The position numbers and the translations under genes were made by a program. Positions 1 to 6,198 of a stretch of DNA of 9,193 bases are shown here, one piece after another (position 1 is the first letter of the stretch; each line of letters opens with the position of its first letter). Source of the stretch: Paracoccaceae bacterium. GTDB taxonomy: Bacteria > Pseudomonadota > Alphaproteobacteria > Rhodobacterales > Rhodobacteraceae. Below the pieces are notes generated by a model, which saw only the letters and a list, made by a program, of their open reading frames with translations, had not been told where the DNA came from and did no database searches. The stretch is from the NCBI GenBank assembly GCA_019090405.1, contig JAHRVZ010000383.1, forward strand, positions 1-9,193. The letters are read 5' to 3'.

Positions 1-431
1 GAAAACGAGCATGGACAAACTGGCCGCGTAAGGCCATCAATTTAACCCCGAGGACTCTTCATCTGGTGGAGGAAACTTGGGGAGCAAGTCAAGAGGTACG
101 TCTGGAGGCGATCAACCAAAGACAACAATGGCAGAGTCTCCGGATTTGACTGGCGGGGCGTATGTGGCCGCAAAACTGGACGCCAAGCGCGCCATTGATC
201 AGGGGTAAGGTTGGCTGCCGCATTGTAAGTTATGGTTTTTATTTGATAAACTGCCAAAAGATCGTGGACAATCCTTGGTCTCGCAGAGCTTTTTGGACTG
301 CATTATTTGTTTCTACAGTGTGAACGATCCACTATTAAACCTAGATATTATCCCATCCTCGCCCCGATCTCGCCCAGATTGGCGGCGATAGTTGTTCTTG
401 AACTAAGACATTATTCCGAGGACGAGCAAGT
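1..431. other. intergenic region, no supported gene
   Basis: No convincing coding region is visible. All frames are short or broken: one plus frame open at the window edge stops at 43-45 and another at 29-31, so the tail of an upstream gene could end here but cannot be identified. A 71-codon minus frame (42-257) begins at TTG and resembles no family I know. Towards the regulator gene there is an AT-rich TATTAT (346-351) that could be a -10 element but lacks a good -35. There is also a small dyad GTTC-TT-GAAC (394-403), 28 nt before the regulator's ATG, which could be an autoregulatory site. The region may be decayed gene or insertion-sequence DNA; nothing here proves it. Confidence 0.5.
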
Positions 432-1337
432 ATGGACCGACTGACCGAAATGGAAGCCTTTGCCAATGTGGTAGACCAGGGCGGCTTTACAGATGCTGCC
501 CGTAAGATGGGTATTTCCAAATCTGCCGTTTCCAAACACGTGTCCAGCCTCGAAGCGCGCCTTGGTGCGCGTTTGTTGAACCGAACAACTCGCCGTGTTA
601 GCCCGACCGAGATTGGTCTGGCCTATTACGACCGCGCGCGCCGCGTTCTGAATGATGCCGGAGAAGCAGATGCGCTGGTCACGTCGATGCAATCCGCACC
701 TTCAGGTTTGTTGCGCATTAGTGTGGCCACCGATTTCGGCGTCAATCACCTGTCGCCAGTCCTTAGTGAGTTTTTGGCAGATTTCCCGGATATCACGGTG
801 AACATGGTTTTGAACAACCGCTTTGTTGAACTGATTTCCGAAGGCTTTGACATGGCTGTCCGCATTGGTGAACTCGAAGACAGCACCTTGAAGGCCCGTA
901 AGCTGACAGAGACCACAAAACGAATGATCGCAAGCCCTGCCTATTTCGAGAAACATGGTCGTCCTGGCAAGATTGATGATTTGAACGATCACAAACTGCT
1001 GCACTATTCGAACCAGTCCAGCGGCAACATGTGGAAAATTACATCCCCGTCCGGTGAAAAGCGTCAGGTGCGCACGACCGGCTGGCTAAGTGTCAATGAC
1101 GGCCAATCCTTGCTGAACGCTGCGGTTGCTGGCCTTGGCATCGCCTATCTGCCCAGCTATCTGTTTTCTGATGCGATGAAAGAGGGGCTGGTCGAGGACG
1201 CAATGCCAACCCTTCCGGTCGAGACTCAGGGCATCTACGCGGTCTATCCTCCGGGTCGCTTTACCCAGCCCAAAGTCCGCGCATTCATCGACTTTCTGGC
1301 CCATTCCTTTGCCGATAAAGGCCCGTCTGAGTGGTAA
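432..1337 (+). CDS. LysR-family transcriptional regulator
   Basis: A 301-residue DNA-binding regulator of usual LysR length. The N-terminal winged helix-turn-helix covers about residues 3-62, with the recognition-helix region GFTDAARKMGISKSAVSKHV (18-37) and the typical LLNRTTRRVSPTEIG wing region. A periplasmic-binding-protein-like effector domain follows (about 92-295) and includes the subfamily-typical FDMAVRIGELEDSTL stretch (139-153). This resembles the large DmlR/AaeR-like clade, whose members often respond to small organic acids or aromatics; the ligand here cannot be told. The ATG is supported by GAGGA at 418-422, 9 nt upstream. The gene stands alone and ends at a strong intrinsic terminator, so it is probably monocistronic. 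LysR regulators usually control a divergent neighbour, but no divergent gene is seen upstream within the window. The DUF1254 gene downstream in the same direction is a possible but unproven target. Confidence 0.95.
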   Translation: MDRLTEMEAFANVVDQGGFTDAARKMGISKSAVSKHVSSLEARLGARLLNRTTRRVSPTEIGLAYYDRARRVLNDAGEADALVTSMQSAPSGLLRISVATDFGVNHLSPVLSEFLADFPDITVNMVLNNRFVELISEGFDMAVRIGELEDSTLKARKLTETTKRMIASPAYFEKHGRPGKIDDLNDHKLLHYSNQSSGNMWKITSPSGEKRQVRTTGWLSVNDGQSLLNAAVAGLGIAYLPSYLFSDAMKEGLVEDAMPTLPVETQGIYAVYPPGRFTQPKVRAFIDFLAHSFADKGPSEW

Positions 1338-1371
1338 TGATTCACGTTGCTTCCCCTTGGCAACCCAACTG

Positions 1372-1402
1372 CCCCCGAGCCAATGGTTCGGGGGTTTTTT
1401 TT
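1372..1402 (+). terminator. intrinsic terminator after the LysR gene
   Basis: CCCCCGA (1372-1378) pairs with TCGGGGG (1388-1394). The stem is extended inward by a G-T wobble and a C-G pair around a five-base loop, and eight Ts follow immediately (1395-1402), then GTTTT. It lies 35 nt after the regulator's TAA, a textbook Rho-independent terminator that separates the regulator from the next gene. Confidence 0.92.
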
Positions 1403-1590
1403 GTTTTGGGCTGTTTAGGAAGTGACCTGATACTTCCCAAAGGGTTGAAGGCCTGCACTCCGCAGCAAGGCGTCATTTGCAAAGTCAAACGAACCGCCCT
1501 TAGCCGAATTTGGTGGTCATAGCAGCGAAGGTCTGGCTTGGGCAAAAGTTATTGATGCTGCAACAAATACATTCTGGCAGTTGGGGGCGG

Positions 1591-1623
1591 ATTCCGGTCA
1601 TTCGCTGCCAAAGGCACGAATGA
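1591..1623. repeat. hairpin-forming intergenic repeat, copy A
   Basis: TCATTCG (1598-1604), a single unpaired C (1605) and TGCC (1606-1609) pair with GGCA (1613-1616) and CGAATGA (1617-1623) around an AAA loop. This gives an 11-bp stem with one bulge. No T run follows, so it is not a typical terminator. The left part, ATTCCGGTCATTCGCTGC (1591-1608), recurs in slightly altered form at 3133-3150. It could be a REP-like or miniature mobile-element remnant. Confidence 0.55.
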
Positions 1624-1810
1624 CTGCAATAGGGACAAATGATCTTGGACAAAGAGGGGAATTTCGGCACTTTGCATCGTTCTTGGCACGAACTGATACT
1701 GCGGGGCAGCACCGATTTCAGGATATTCAACCCTGTTTGAAATAATGGCAATTTTCCTTCGCCCTTGACTTAATCGCCGCACCAGCCAAGCTACAAGAAT
1801 CGACTATGGA

Positions 1811-1824
1811 TGATTTGTAAATCA
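1811..1824. promoter_or_regulatory. operator-like dyad TGATTT-GT-AAATCA
   Basis: A perfect inverted repeat with six-base arms and a two-base centre ends 39 nt before the ATG of the DUF1254/DUF1214 gene, a usual position for a repressor site or the downstream end of a promoter. The TGAT-N6-ATCA spacing does not fit the FNR/ANR consensus (TTGAT-N4-ATCAA). The binding protein is unknown; the upstream LysR regulator is only a guess. Confidence 0.4.
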
Positions 1825-1863
1825 ACGGTGTCGTCAAACACCTAACTGTATTGGAGAGTTTTC

Positions 1864-2928
1864 ATGTTTCACACCAATTTTGCAGGCGCATTCCTTGCAT
1901 CCGGAATTGCCCTGATTGCCGCAACTTCCTGGGCCGGAACCCCGTCCGTTGACCGGATCGGTGCCCACGTGTCCGGCGACACGGTCAAGGTGAACACCGA
2001 CAATTTTGTGCGCGCCGATACCTCAGGTCAGTTTGACCGGATGCTCAAGATGACCGGCGGAATCAACAAGATCGCGAATTTCCGCGAGCCAACACCGCTG
2101 GACAAGCAATCGGTCATCCGGATGAACCGCGACACGCTTTACAGCTTTGCCATTGTCGATATCAGCAAGGGCGCAAAACTTACATTGCCGGATGCCGACG
2201 GTCGCTACATGTCGGCGATGATCGTCAATCAGGACGAATACATCAACAAGGTATATTACGAGGCCGGAACCCACGATCTGACCGTGAAAAAGTTCGACAC
2301 CCCTTACGTTCTGGTAGCAGTAAGGACCCTAGTCGATTCCAGCGATCCTGCCGACATCAAGCAAGCCAATGACTTGCAAGACAAGATTGTCATCGATGCT
2401 GTTTCCGCAGAGCCATACACGCACCCGGTCTATGACGAAAAGACCTATAAAGAGGTCCTTGCCCTCATCATTGGTCTGTCCAAGTTCATGCCGGATTCCA
2501 AAGCAACCTTTGGACCCAAGGACAAAGTAGACGCGATTCGCCACATGATGGGCGCGGCTTTTGGCTGGGGCGGGTTGCCGACCGAGGATGCATATTACGT
2601 ACCCGTCGAACCCAACCTGCCGGTCGGCAGCTACAGCATCGAGGTTCCAAAGGATGTTCCGGTCAAGGCCTTCTGGTCGGTCAGTGTCTATAACAAGGAC
2701 GGCTATTTCCAGAAGAACGCCGAGAACTCTTACAACATCAACAGCACGTCTGGCACAGCAAATGCCGACGGTTCGATGACCGTGAACCTGGGCGGTTGCG
2801 AGGACACTACCCGGATCAATTGTGTGCCCCTGACGGTCGGGTGGAACTATACCGTTCGCATGTATCGCCCTGAACAGGCGATCATCGACGGAAAATGGGT
2901 TTTCCCGTCGGTTGGAAAATCGAAGTAA
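1864..2928 (+). CDS. exported DUF1254/DUF1214 domain protein
   Basis: A 354-residue protein with an N-terminal DUF1254 region and a C-terminal DUF1214 region. A hydrophobic signal peptide covers residues about 6-24, with likely cleavage after SWA (22-24), so the mature protein should be periplasmic or secreted. The DUF1254 part includes VIRMNRDTLYSFAIVDI (84-100). The DUF1214 part includes GSYSIEVPKDVPVKAFWSVS (255-274), YNKDGYFQKN and the C-terminal RMYRPEQAIIDGKW (332-345). Two nearby cysteines (C312 and C320) could form a disulfide after export. The family is widespread in proteobacteria; its biochemical role is not established to my knowledge. GGAGAG (1853-1858), 5 nt before the ATG, supports the start. 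It appears to be transcribed alone: a terminator lies between it and the regulator upstream, and the next gene is convergent. Domain assignment is confident; function is unknown. Confidence 0.9.
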   Translation: MFHTNFAGAFLASGIALIAATSWAGTPSVDRIGAHVSGDTVKVNTDNFVRADTSGQFDRMLKMTGGINKIANFREPTPLDKQSVIRMNRDTLYSFAIVDISKGAKLTLPDADGRYMSAMIVNQDEYINKVYYEAGTHDLTVKKFDTPYVLVAVRTLVDSSDPADIKQANDLQDKIVIDAVSAEPYTHPVYDEKTYKEVLALIIGLSKFMPDSKATFGPKDKVDAIRHMMGAAFGWGGLPTEDAYYVPVEPNLPVGSYSIEVPKDVPVKAFWSVSVYNKDGYFQKNAENSYNINSTSGTANADGSMTVNLGGCEDTTRINCVPLTVGWNYTVRMYRPEQAIIDGKWVFPSVGKSK

Positions 2929-2935
2929 GCCTGTT

Positions 2936-2973
2936 GGGCAGCACCGGGGGCACTGTGACCTAGGGTGCTGCCC
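2936..2973. terminator. hairpin after the DUF1254 gene, possible terminator
   Basis: GGGCAGCACC (2936-2945) and GGTGCTGCCC (2964-2973) form a perfect 10-bp GC-rich stem around an 18-nt loop, 7 nt past the stop codon. There is no T run on either strand, so it would be an imperfect terminator or a 3'-end stabilising structure. A second small hairpin, CCTTTG-GCAA-CAAAGG with a GNRA-type loop, lies at 3009-3024. An 8-base tandem duplication, GTGTTTTC twice, follows at 3033-3048. Confidence 0.45.
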
Positions 2974-3132
2974 GCCGCATGGTGGGAAAACTGGCACACT
3001 ACCAGCGACCTTTGGCAACAAAGGCTTTCAATGTGTTTTCGTGTTTTCGAAGGAATCTAATAGGCGCGCCAGTTCGACGAAGCAGAGACCGGTGGGGGAA
3101 AACCGGGCATTTACAAAATCCGCAGAACCTCG

Positions 3133-3162
3133 ATTCGGCCATTCGTCTGCATACAGCAAACG
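3133..3162. repeat. hairpin-forming intergenic repeat, diverged copy B
   Basis: ATTCGGCCATTCGTCTGC (3133-3150) aligns with ATTCCGGTCATTCGCTGC (1591-1608) with one substitution and two single-base indels, on the same strand. Here CGTCTGC (3144-3150) pairs with GCAAACG (3156-3162) over a five-base loop with one C-A mismatch. It lies 19 nt past the stop of the OmpA-domain gene (minus strand) and has no U tract in that direction. The similarity is short, so common origin is plausible but unproven. Confidence 0.4.
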
Positions 3163-3181
3163 TCCACTTTGCCACAGAAAA

Positions 3182-4120
3182 CTATTGCGACAGCAGTACC
3201 ACTTCGACCCGACGGTTGGCGTCCCGACCGTCGGTTGTAAGGTTCGATGCAATAGGGGCCAGATAGCCCATGCCCTCCGCCTGAATCCGCTTTGGATCAA
3301 TCTTGTACATTTCAACAAGCCGATCGCGCACCGCTGCTGCGCGGTGTTTGGACAGCGCAATATTTGTGTCCAGACTGCCAACGCTGTCAGTATGTCCAAC
3401 AACCGCAATGCGTTGTTCCGGATTGTCTGCAAGATAGCCGGCCAATAGGGCCAGCGACGCAAACGGACCCTTGTCAAGTTGGGCGGCACCTGTGTTAAAC
3501 ACCAGATCACCCAGCACTACATGCCCGTTTTGTTTCAGCAACTCGATCAGAGCGGCGACAGCCTGGACCTCAGTTTCTACCTGCTTTGCTGGTATATTAG
3601 GCTGGTCCGGAGTGATCTTGATGGCATCACTGTCCATCGGGCCAACCTGAATGATCTGCAAATAGGCGGCATTTCGGTTCACGCTGGCCAGCAGACTAAC
3701 CGCCTCGGCGTTGCCTTTGACCGCGGACAAGAAACGATAGTTGCGCACGTCCACAAACATGTCCGGGGCCGATACGATCTCTATGTCAAAGCGGAAATCA
3801 AAGCCTCCGCAGGTTTTGTCCCAGCACTCAAACAATATGGTGAACCCGGCAGCTTCTAGTTGATCGCGCAATGGGGACATCAGTTGAAGCGTCGTCAAAG
3901 CCGTTCCATCCAATCTCCAGGTTTGGCGATTCAAAGATCCCTCATACGGCTGAAAGGGTACTTTGCCGTCAGCAAATGGCCCGGAAGGAAGGTTATAGCT
4001 GTCCATCGCGCTGGACCTGACTGACAACTGATGCGCTCCACCCGGCAGGCTTAGGTCAACGGCCAACGCCATCAATGGCGTCAGCATAAGGCCGAGTAAA
4101 AAGATGGCAGCGCGGATCAT
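3182..4120 (-). CDS. exported OmpA-domain (peptidoglycan-binding) protein
   Basis: A 312-residue protein with a signal peptide (residues 1 to about 20, ending MALA) and a C-terminal OmpA-like domain (about 200-311). The domain carries the peptidoglycan-binding signature: VVGHTDSVGSLDTNIALSKH (240-259) with Asp245, LS at 256-257 and Arg260, then NRRVEVVL (302-309). The LVFNTGAAQLD segment (206-216) opens the domain. Residues 21-180 form an uncharacterised region with two close cysteines (C99 and C104, ECWDKTCGG) that may form a disulfide; it does not look like an eight-stranded OmpA barrel. There is no lipobox cysteine, so it is probably a soluble periplasmic protein bound to the cell wall. 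It is the last gene of the minus-strand operon and its ATG overlaps the preceding stop as ATGA. No clear intrinsic terminator follows. Confidence 0.9.
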   Translation of the reverse strand: MIRAAIFLLGLMLTPLMALAVDLSLPGGAHQLSVRSSAMDSYNLPSGPFADGKVPFQPYEGSLNRQTWRLDGTALTTLQLMSPLRDQLEAAGFTILFECWDKTCGGFDFRFDIEIVSAPDMFVDVRNYRFLSAVKGNAEAVSLLASVNRNAAYLQIIQVGPMDSDAIKITPDQPNIPAKQVETEVQAVAALIELLKQNGHVVLGDLVFNTGAAQLDKGPFASLALLAGYLADNPEQRIAVVGHTDSVGSLDTNIALSKHRAAAVRDRLVEMYKIDPKRIQAEGMGYLAPIASNLTTDGRDANRRVEVVLLSQ

Positions 4121-4689
4121 CGGTTCTGCGAATGGTACTCATCATTTGGGCGCATATCTGTCGCGCTCGCGACCCGGTTGGTCATATTGTAAAATGCGGC
4201 CACGTTGGCAATATCCCAGATGTCGCGGTCGCTGAAACCAACATCGCGCAGGCCCTGACGGTCAGCTTCCACAATCGTGGCGCTGGCAGCGGTCATTTTT
4301 GCGGCAAAATCCAGCATTGCACGCTGACGCGCGTCCAGGTCGGCCACGCGGTAATTCATCACCAGTTGCTCACCCAGCATAGGATTTCCTGACAGGGCGC
4401 GCACTGCGGCACCATGGGCGACAAGACAATAATAACAGCTGTTGATAGACGACACGACCACCGCGATCATTTCCCTCTCAAGTTTGCTCAGGCCGCTTGG
4501 TGCCAGCATCAGGTCGTTATACATCGCGGTAAAGGCATTCAACTTGTCGATGTCAAAGGCATTTGCCTTAAGAACATTCGGGATCATGCCCAATTTTTCG
4601 GTGCAAATATCGAAATATTTCTGCGTCTCGTCGGGCAATGGATCGACCATTGGCAGATCAAGGGCGATGGGTTGGTTTTTGTTGCTCAT
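4117..4689 (-). CDS. AhpD-like peroxidase-related protein (carboxymuconolactone decarboxylase fold)
   Basis: A 190-residue protein of the uncharacterised peroxidase-related branch of the AhpD/carboxymuconolactone decarboxylase superfamily. The core motif is EREMIAVVVSSINSCYYCLV (71-90) followed by AHGAAV, with the redox pair Cys85-x-x-Cys88 and His92, the layout used by AhpD-type thiol peroxidase reductases. The C-terminal part, FSDRDIWDIANVAAFYNMTN (152-171), is typical of the family. The protein is cytoplasmic and has no signal peptide. By family, it could reduce peroxides or act as a thiol-disulfide partner; the substrate is unknown. Its start and stop both form ATGA overlaps with neighbouring genes, so translation should be coupled. 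It is distinct from true 4-carboxymuconolactone decarboxylase, which lacks the CxxC pair. Confidence 0.88.
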   Translation of the reverse strand: MSNKNQPIALDLPMVDPLPDETQKYFDICTEKLGMIPNVLKANAFDIDKLNAFTAMYNDLMLAPSGLSKLEREMIAVVVSSINSCYYCLVAHGAAVRALSGNPMLGEQLVMNYRVADLDARQRAMLDFAAKMTAASATIVEADRQGLRDVGFSDRDIWDIANVAAFYNMTNRVASATDMRPNDEYHSQNR

Positions 4690-5417
4690 TTGCTGTCCGT
4701 TTCTGTTGGCAAGATACGATAATGATATTGTCCCACAACCTGCATCCCGAGGGAAGTATAGAGACTATTGGCGGCTTTGTTGGATTCAAGGCATATCAGG
4801 CTAAGGGTATCCGCACCCTGTTCAACAGCCCAAAACGCAGCCCCACGCAACAGCCAGGCGCCCATGCCCTGTCGTTGCTGATCGGGCAGAACCTCGATTG
4901 CATGAACCATTGCTACACCGCGATGAATGGCGACAAAGGCGGCACCCCCTGGTTTATCGTTGATCCGTCCCAGAAGGCTGGTTTTTGGCATAGCCGCACG
5001 ATCCATCACTGCCAAACGACTGGGGCCGATACCCGCCTGCGCCCAGATTTCCTTCATCCTCGTCAGCGGCTCCCAAATGCAAAGGACGCTCACCCGGGGC
5101 ATTGGAATGTCGGTAAGCATGGACGCAGGGCAGGCCCATGCCTGAACCGGGTCTTTGATAACATAGCCACGTGCCGCCAGTTTCCGGTCAAGGTCATCAT
5201 CACCTTTGCGGATCATGAATAGCGGTTGTTGGCCCAGATCGCGCATCGCATTTTCAGCCTGATCAATGTCGCCGCCCGGCTGCCGCGCTGTCGCCGCCGA
5301 CACCCTTTGCCCGCCGCCCTGACCATCGCGGATTGTCCACGCGTCTATATGTGTTTCGGCCGCCGCGGGCCAGGAACAGTCCATCACATCATATAATTTT
5401 TCCGAAGCAAGTTTCAT
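4686..5417 (-). CDS. GNAT-family N-acetyltransferase with degenerate N-terminal half
   Basis: A 243-residue protein with a C-terminal GNAT domain (about 135-236). Motif A is IEVLPDQQRQGMGAWLLRGA (174-193), with the acetyl-CoA-binding Q-x-x-G-x-G at 181-186. The later ESNKAANSLYTSLGM (211-225) is the usual Asn/Tyr region. Residues 20-105 (AWTIRDGQGGGQRVSAATA, then LARGY-like KLAARGYVI) look like a second, degenerate GNAT-like half lacking the CoA loop, as in two-domain acetyltransferases; that reading is inferred. The acyl acceptor is unknown. The gene sits between the CinA-type gene and the AhpD-like gene with ATGA overlaps on both sides. The long frames on the opposite strand here are shadows. 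Confidence 0.88.
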   Translation of the reverse strand: MKLASEKLYDVMDCSWPAAAETHIDAWTIRDGQGGGQRVSAATARQPGGDIDQAENAMRDLGQQPLFMIRKGDDDLDRKLAARGYVIKDPVQAWACPASMLTDIPMPRVSVLCIWEPLTRMKEIWAQAGIGPSRLAVMDRAAMPKTSLLGRINDKPGGAAFVAIHRGVAMVHAIEVLPDQQRQGMGAWLLRGAAFWAVEQGADTLSLICLESNKAANSLYTSLGMQVVGQYHYRILPTETDSK

Positions 5418-6136
5418 AGGTCGAACTCTTTCATTAGTCGTGACATCGCGGCATCCACCCGAGCGCTGTCAGTCCCGCGTATTACAATATTGGCACCATA
5501 AATTCCGTTTTGCCGGAACGGGTAAGATCCAATCGAAAGGTCACTAAAATCGGTAGCCAATTTGGCCAATGGACCGGCAATGTCTCCTTCGCCGCGATCA
5601 ATTCGCTGGGTTTTCGATGTTAACGGGACACCGCCCGTCAAGGTTGGCAATACGCTTGCCACCATCGTTTCAAACACTGCAGGTACCCCGGCCATTACGT
5701 GCACATTGCCAATGCTGAAACCCGGCGCCACAGAGACTGGATTGTCGATCAGAGTTGCCGTGTCCGGGATACGCGCCATGCGCAGGCGGGCGTTGTTCAA
5801 CTTTGAACCGGTGCGCTCATAATGCGCCACCAGCAACGCTCGCGCATCGTCACGCACATCAATCGGCACGCCAAACGCCGCCGCGACGCTGTCTGCTGTG
5901 ATGTCGTCATGAGTTGGCCCGATACCGCCGCTGGTGAACACATTGTCATAGCCATCAGACAAAGCGCGGATAGCTGCTGCAATCGCATCCGGGTCATCGC
6001 TGACGACGCGGACTTCGACCAGATCTATACCCAGTTTCGTCAGCTCGCCTGCCAGATGAAACATATTTGAATCGCGCGTCCGCCCCGACAGAATTTCGTC
6101 GCCGATCACAAGCATGGCAGCAGTTGGGTTGGACAT
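5414..6136 (-). CDS. CinA-type molybdopterin-binding (MoaB/Mog-like) domain protein
   Basis: A 240-residue stand-alone protein of the MoCF-biosynthesis/CinA N-terminal family. It opens with AMLVIGDEILSGRTRDSN (7-24) and carries the family's substrate-loop motif FTSGGIGPTHDDITADSVAA (67-86). A later VHVMAGVPAVFETM segment (145-158) and SIGSYPF (201-207) match the CinA N-terminal region. It lacks the C-terminal PncC-type nicotinamide-nucleotide amidase domain of full CinA (about 400 residues). CinA-like domains of this kind can hydrolyse ADP-ribose or FAD-type pyrophosphates, whereas MoaB/Mog bind molybdopterin; the activity here is undecided. I chose the ATG at 6136, not the upstream one at 6307. 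The 57-residue extension has no family similarity and would cover sfsA's start, and a GAGAGAG lies about 8 nt upstream of the chosen ATG. It is the first gene of the four-gene operon. Confidence 0.88.
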   Translation of the reverse strand: MSNPTAAMLVIGDEILSGRTRDSNMFHLAGELTKLGIDLVEVRVVSDDPDAIAAAIRALSDGYDNVFTSGGIGPTHDDITADSVAAAFGVPIDVRDDARALLVAHYERTGSKLNNARLRMARIPDTATLIDNPVSVAPGFSIGNVHVMAGVPAVFETMVASVLPTLTGGVPLTSKTQRIDRGEGDIAGPLAKLATDFSDLSIGSYPFRQNGIYGANIVIRGTDSARVDAAMSRLMKEFDL

Positions 6137-6138
6137 AT

Positions 6139-6149
6139 AGAGACTCTCT
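6139..6149. promoter_or_regulatory. short palindrome over the ribosome binding site
   Basis: AGAGA-C-TCTCT forms a perfect inverted repeat with five-base arms and a one-base centre, starting 3 nt upstream of the CinA-type gene's ATG (minus strand) and covering its purine-rich ribosome binding site. It could be a small operator or just reflect the GA-rich site; the evidence is only the symmetry. Confidence 0.25.
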
Positions 6150-6150
6150 C

Positions 6151-6177
6151 TTGAATGGTATTCAACGCAGGTATAGG
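6151..6177 (+). promoter_or_regulatory. possible sfsA promoter (weak)
   Basis: TTGAAT (6151-6156) and TATAGG (6172-6177) could be -35 and -10 elements, though the 15-nt spacer is short. Transcription would begin near 6184, only a few bases before sfsA's ATG, giving a leaderless or nearly leaderless message. This would agree with the absence of a good ribosome binding site before sfsA. The prediction is weak. Confidence 0.3.
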
Positions 6178-6198
6178 CCCAGTGGCATGCGCTTTCAA
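6170..6198 (-). promoter_or_regulatory. sigma70-like promoter of the minus-strand operon
   Basis: Read on the minus strand, TTGAAA (6198-6193) and TATACC (6175-6170) are separated by 17 nt, matching the consensus at five and four of six positions. Transcription should start near 6163, leaving a leader of about 27 nt with a GA-rich ribosome binding site before the ATG at 6136. The -35 lies inside the first codons of sfsA, and the -10 overlaps the candidate plus-strand -10. Confidence 0.5.

Larger units (their letters stand above)
1403..1863. other. intergenic region with decayed repeat-like sequence
   Basis: No gene is supported. Minus-strand frames of 67-83 codons exist but have no recognisable domain or ribosome binding site. 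The stretch contains a strong hairpin (1598-1623), a separate GCAGCGAA (1522-1529) that is the exact reverse complement of that hairpin's TTCGCTGC (1601-1608), and near the next gene an operator-like dyad (1811-1824). A TTGACT (1765-1770) could serve as a -35 element, but no well-spaced -10 follows it. The composition resembles the repeat-laden intergenic DNA I recall from roseobacter genomes; that comparison is from memory. Confidence 0.5.

Noticed and set aside
42..257. 71-codon minus-strand frame at the left edge
   Set aside because: TTG start, no ribosome binding site, no family resemblance.
1500..1782. Two overlapping minus-strand frames of 77-83 codons in the intergenic region
   Set aside because: No domain, poor starts, and they run through the hairpin repeat.
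1811..1824. FNR/ANR box reading of the dyad
   Set aside because: The half-sites are separated by six bases, not the four that FNR-type proteins need.
2329..3021. 230-codon minus-strand frame opposite the DUF1254 gene
   Set aside because: Shadow of a gene with clear family motifs and signal peptide; no motif or ribosome binding site of its own.
3028..3510. 160-codon minus-strand frame overlapping the 3' end of the OmpA-domain gene
   Set aside because: Out of frame with the OmpA domain, no recognisable domain; the intergenic part carries hairpins instead.
4638..5222. 194-codon plus-strand frame opposite the GNAT and AhpD-like genes
   Set aside because: Antisense shadow across two well-supported genes; composition not protein-like.
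6067..6186. 40-codon upstream extension of sfsA
   Set aside because: The family begins at the ATG at 6187, which gives the E. coli length of 234; the extra residues run antisense into the divergent gene.
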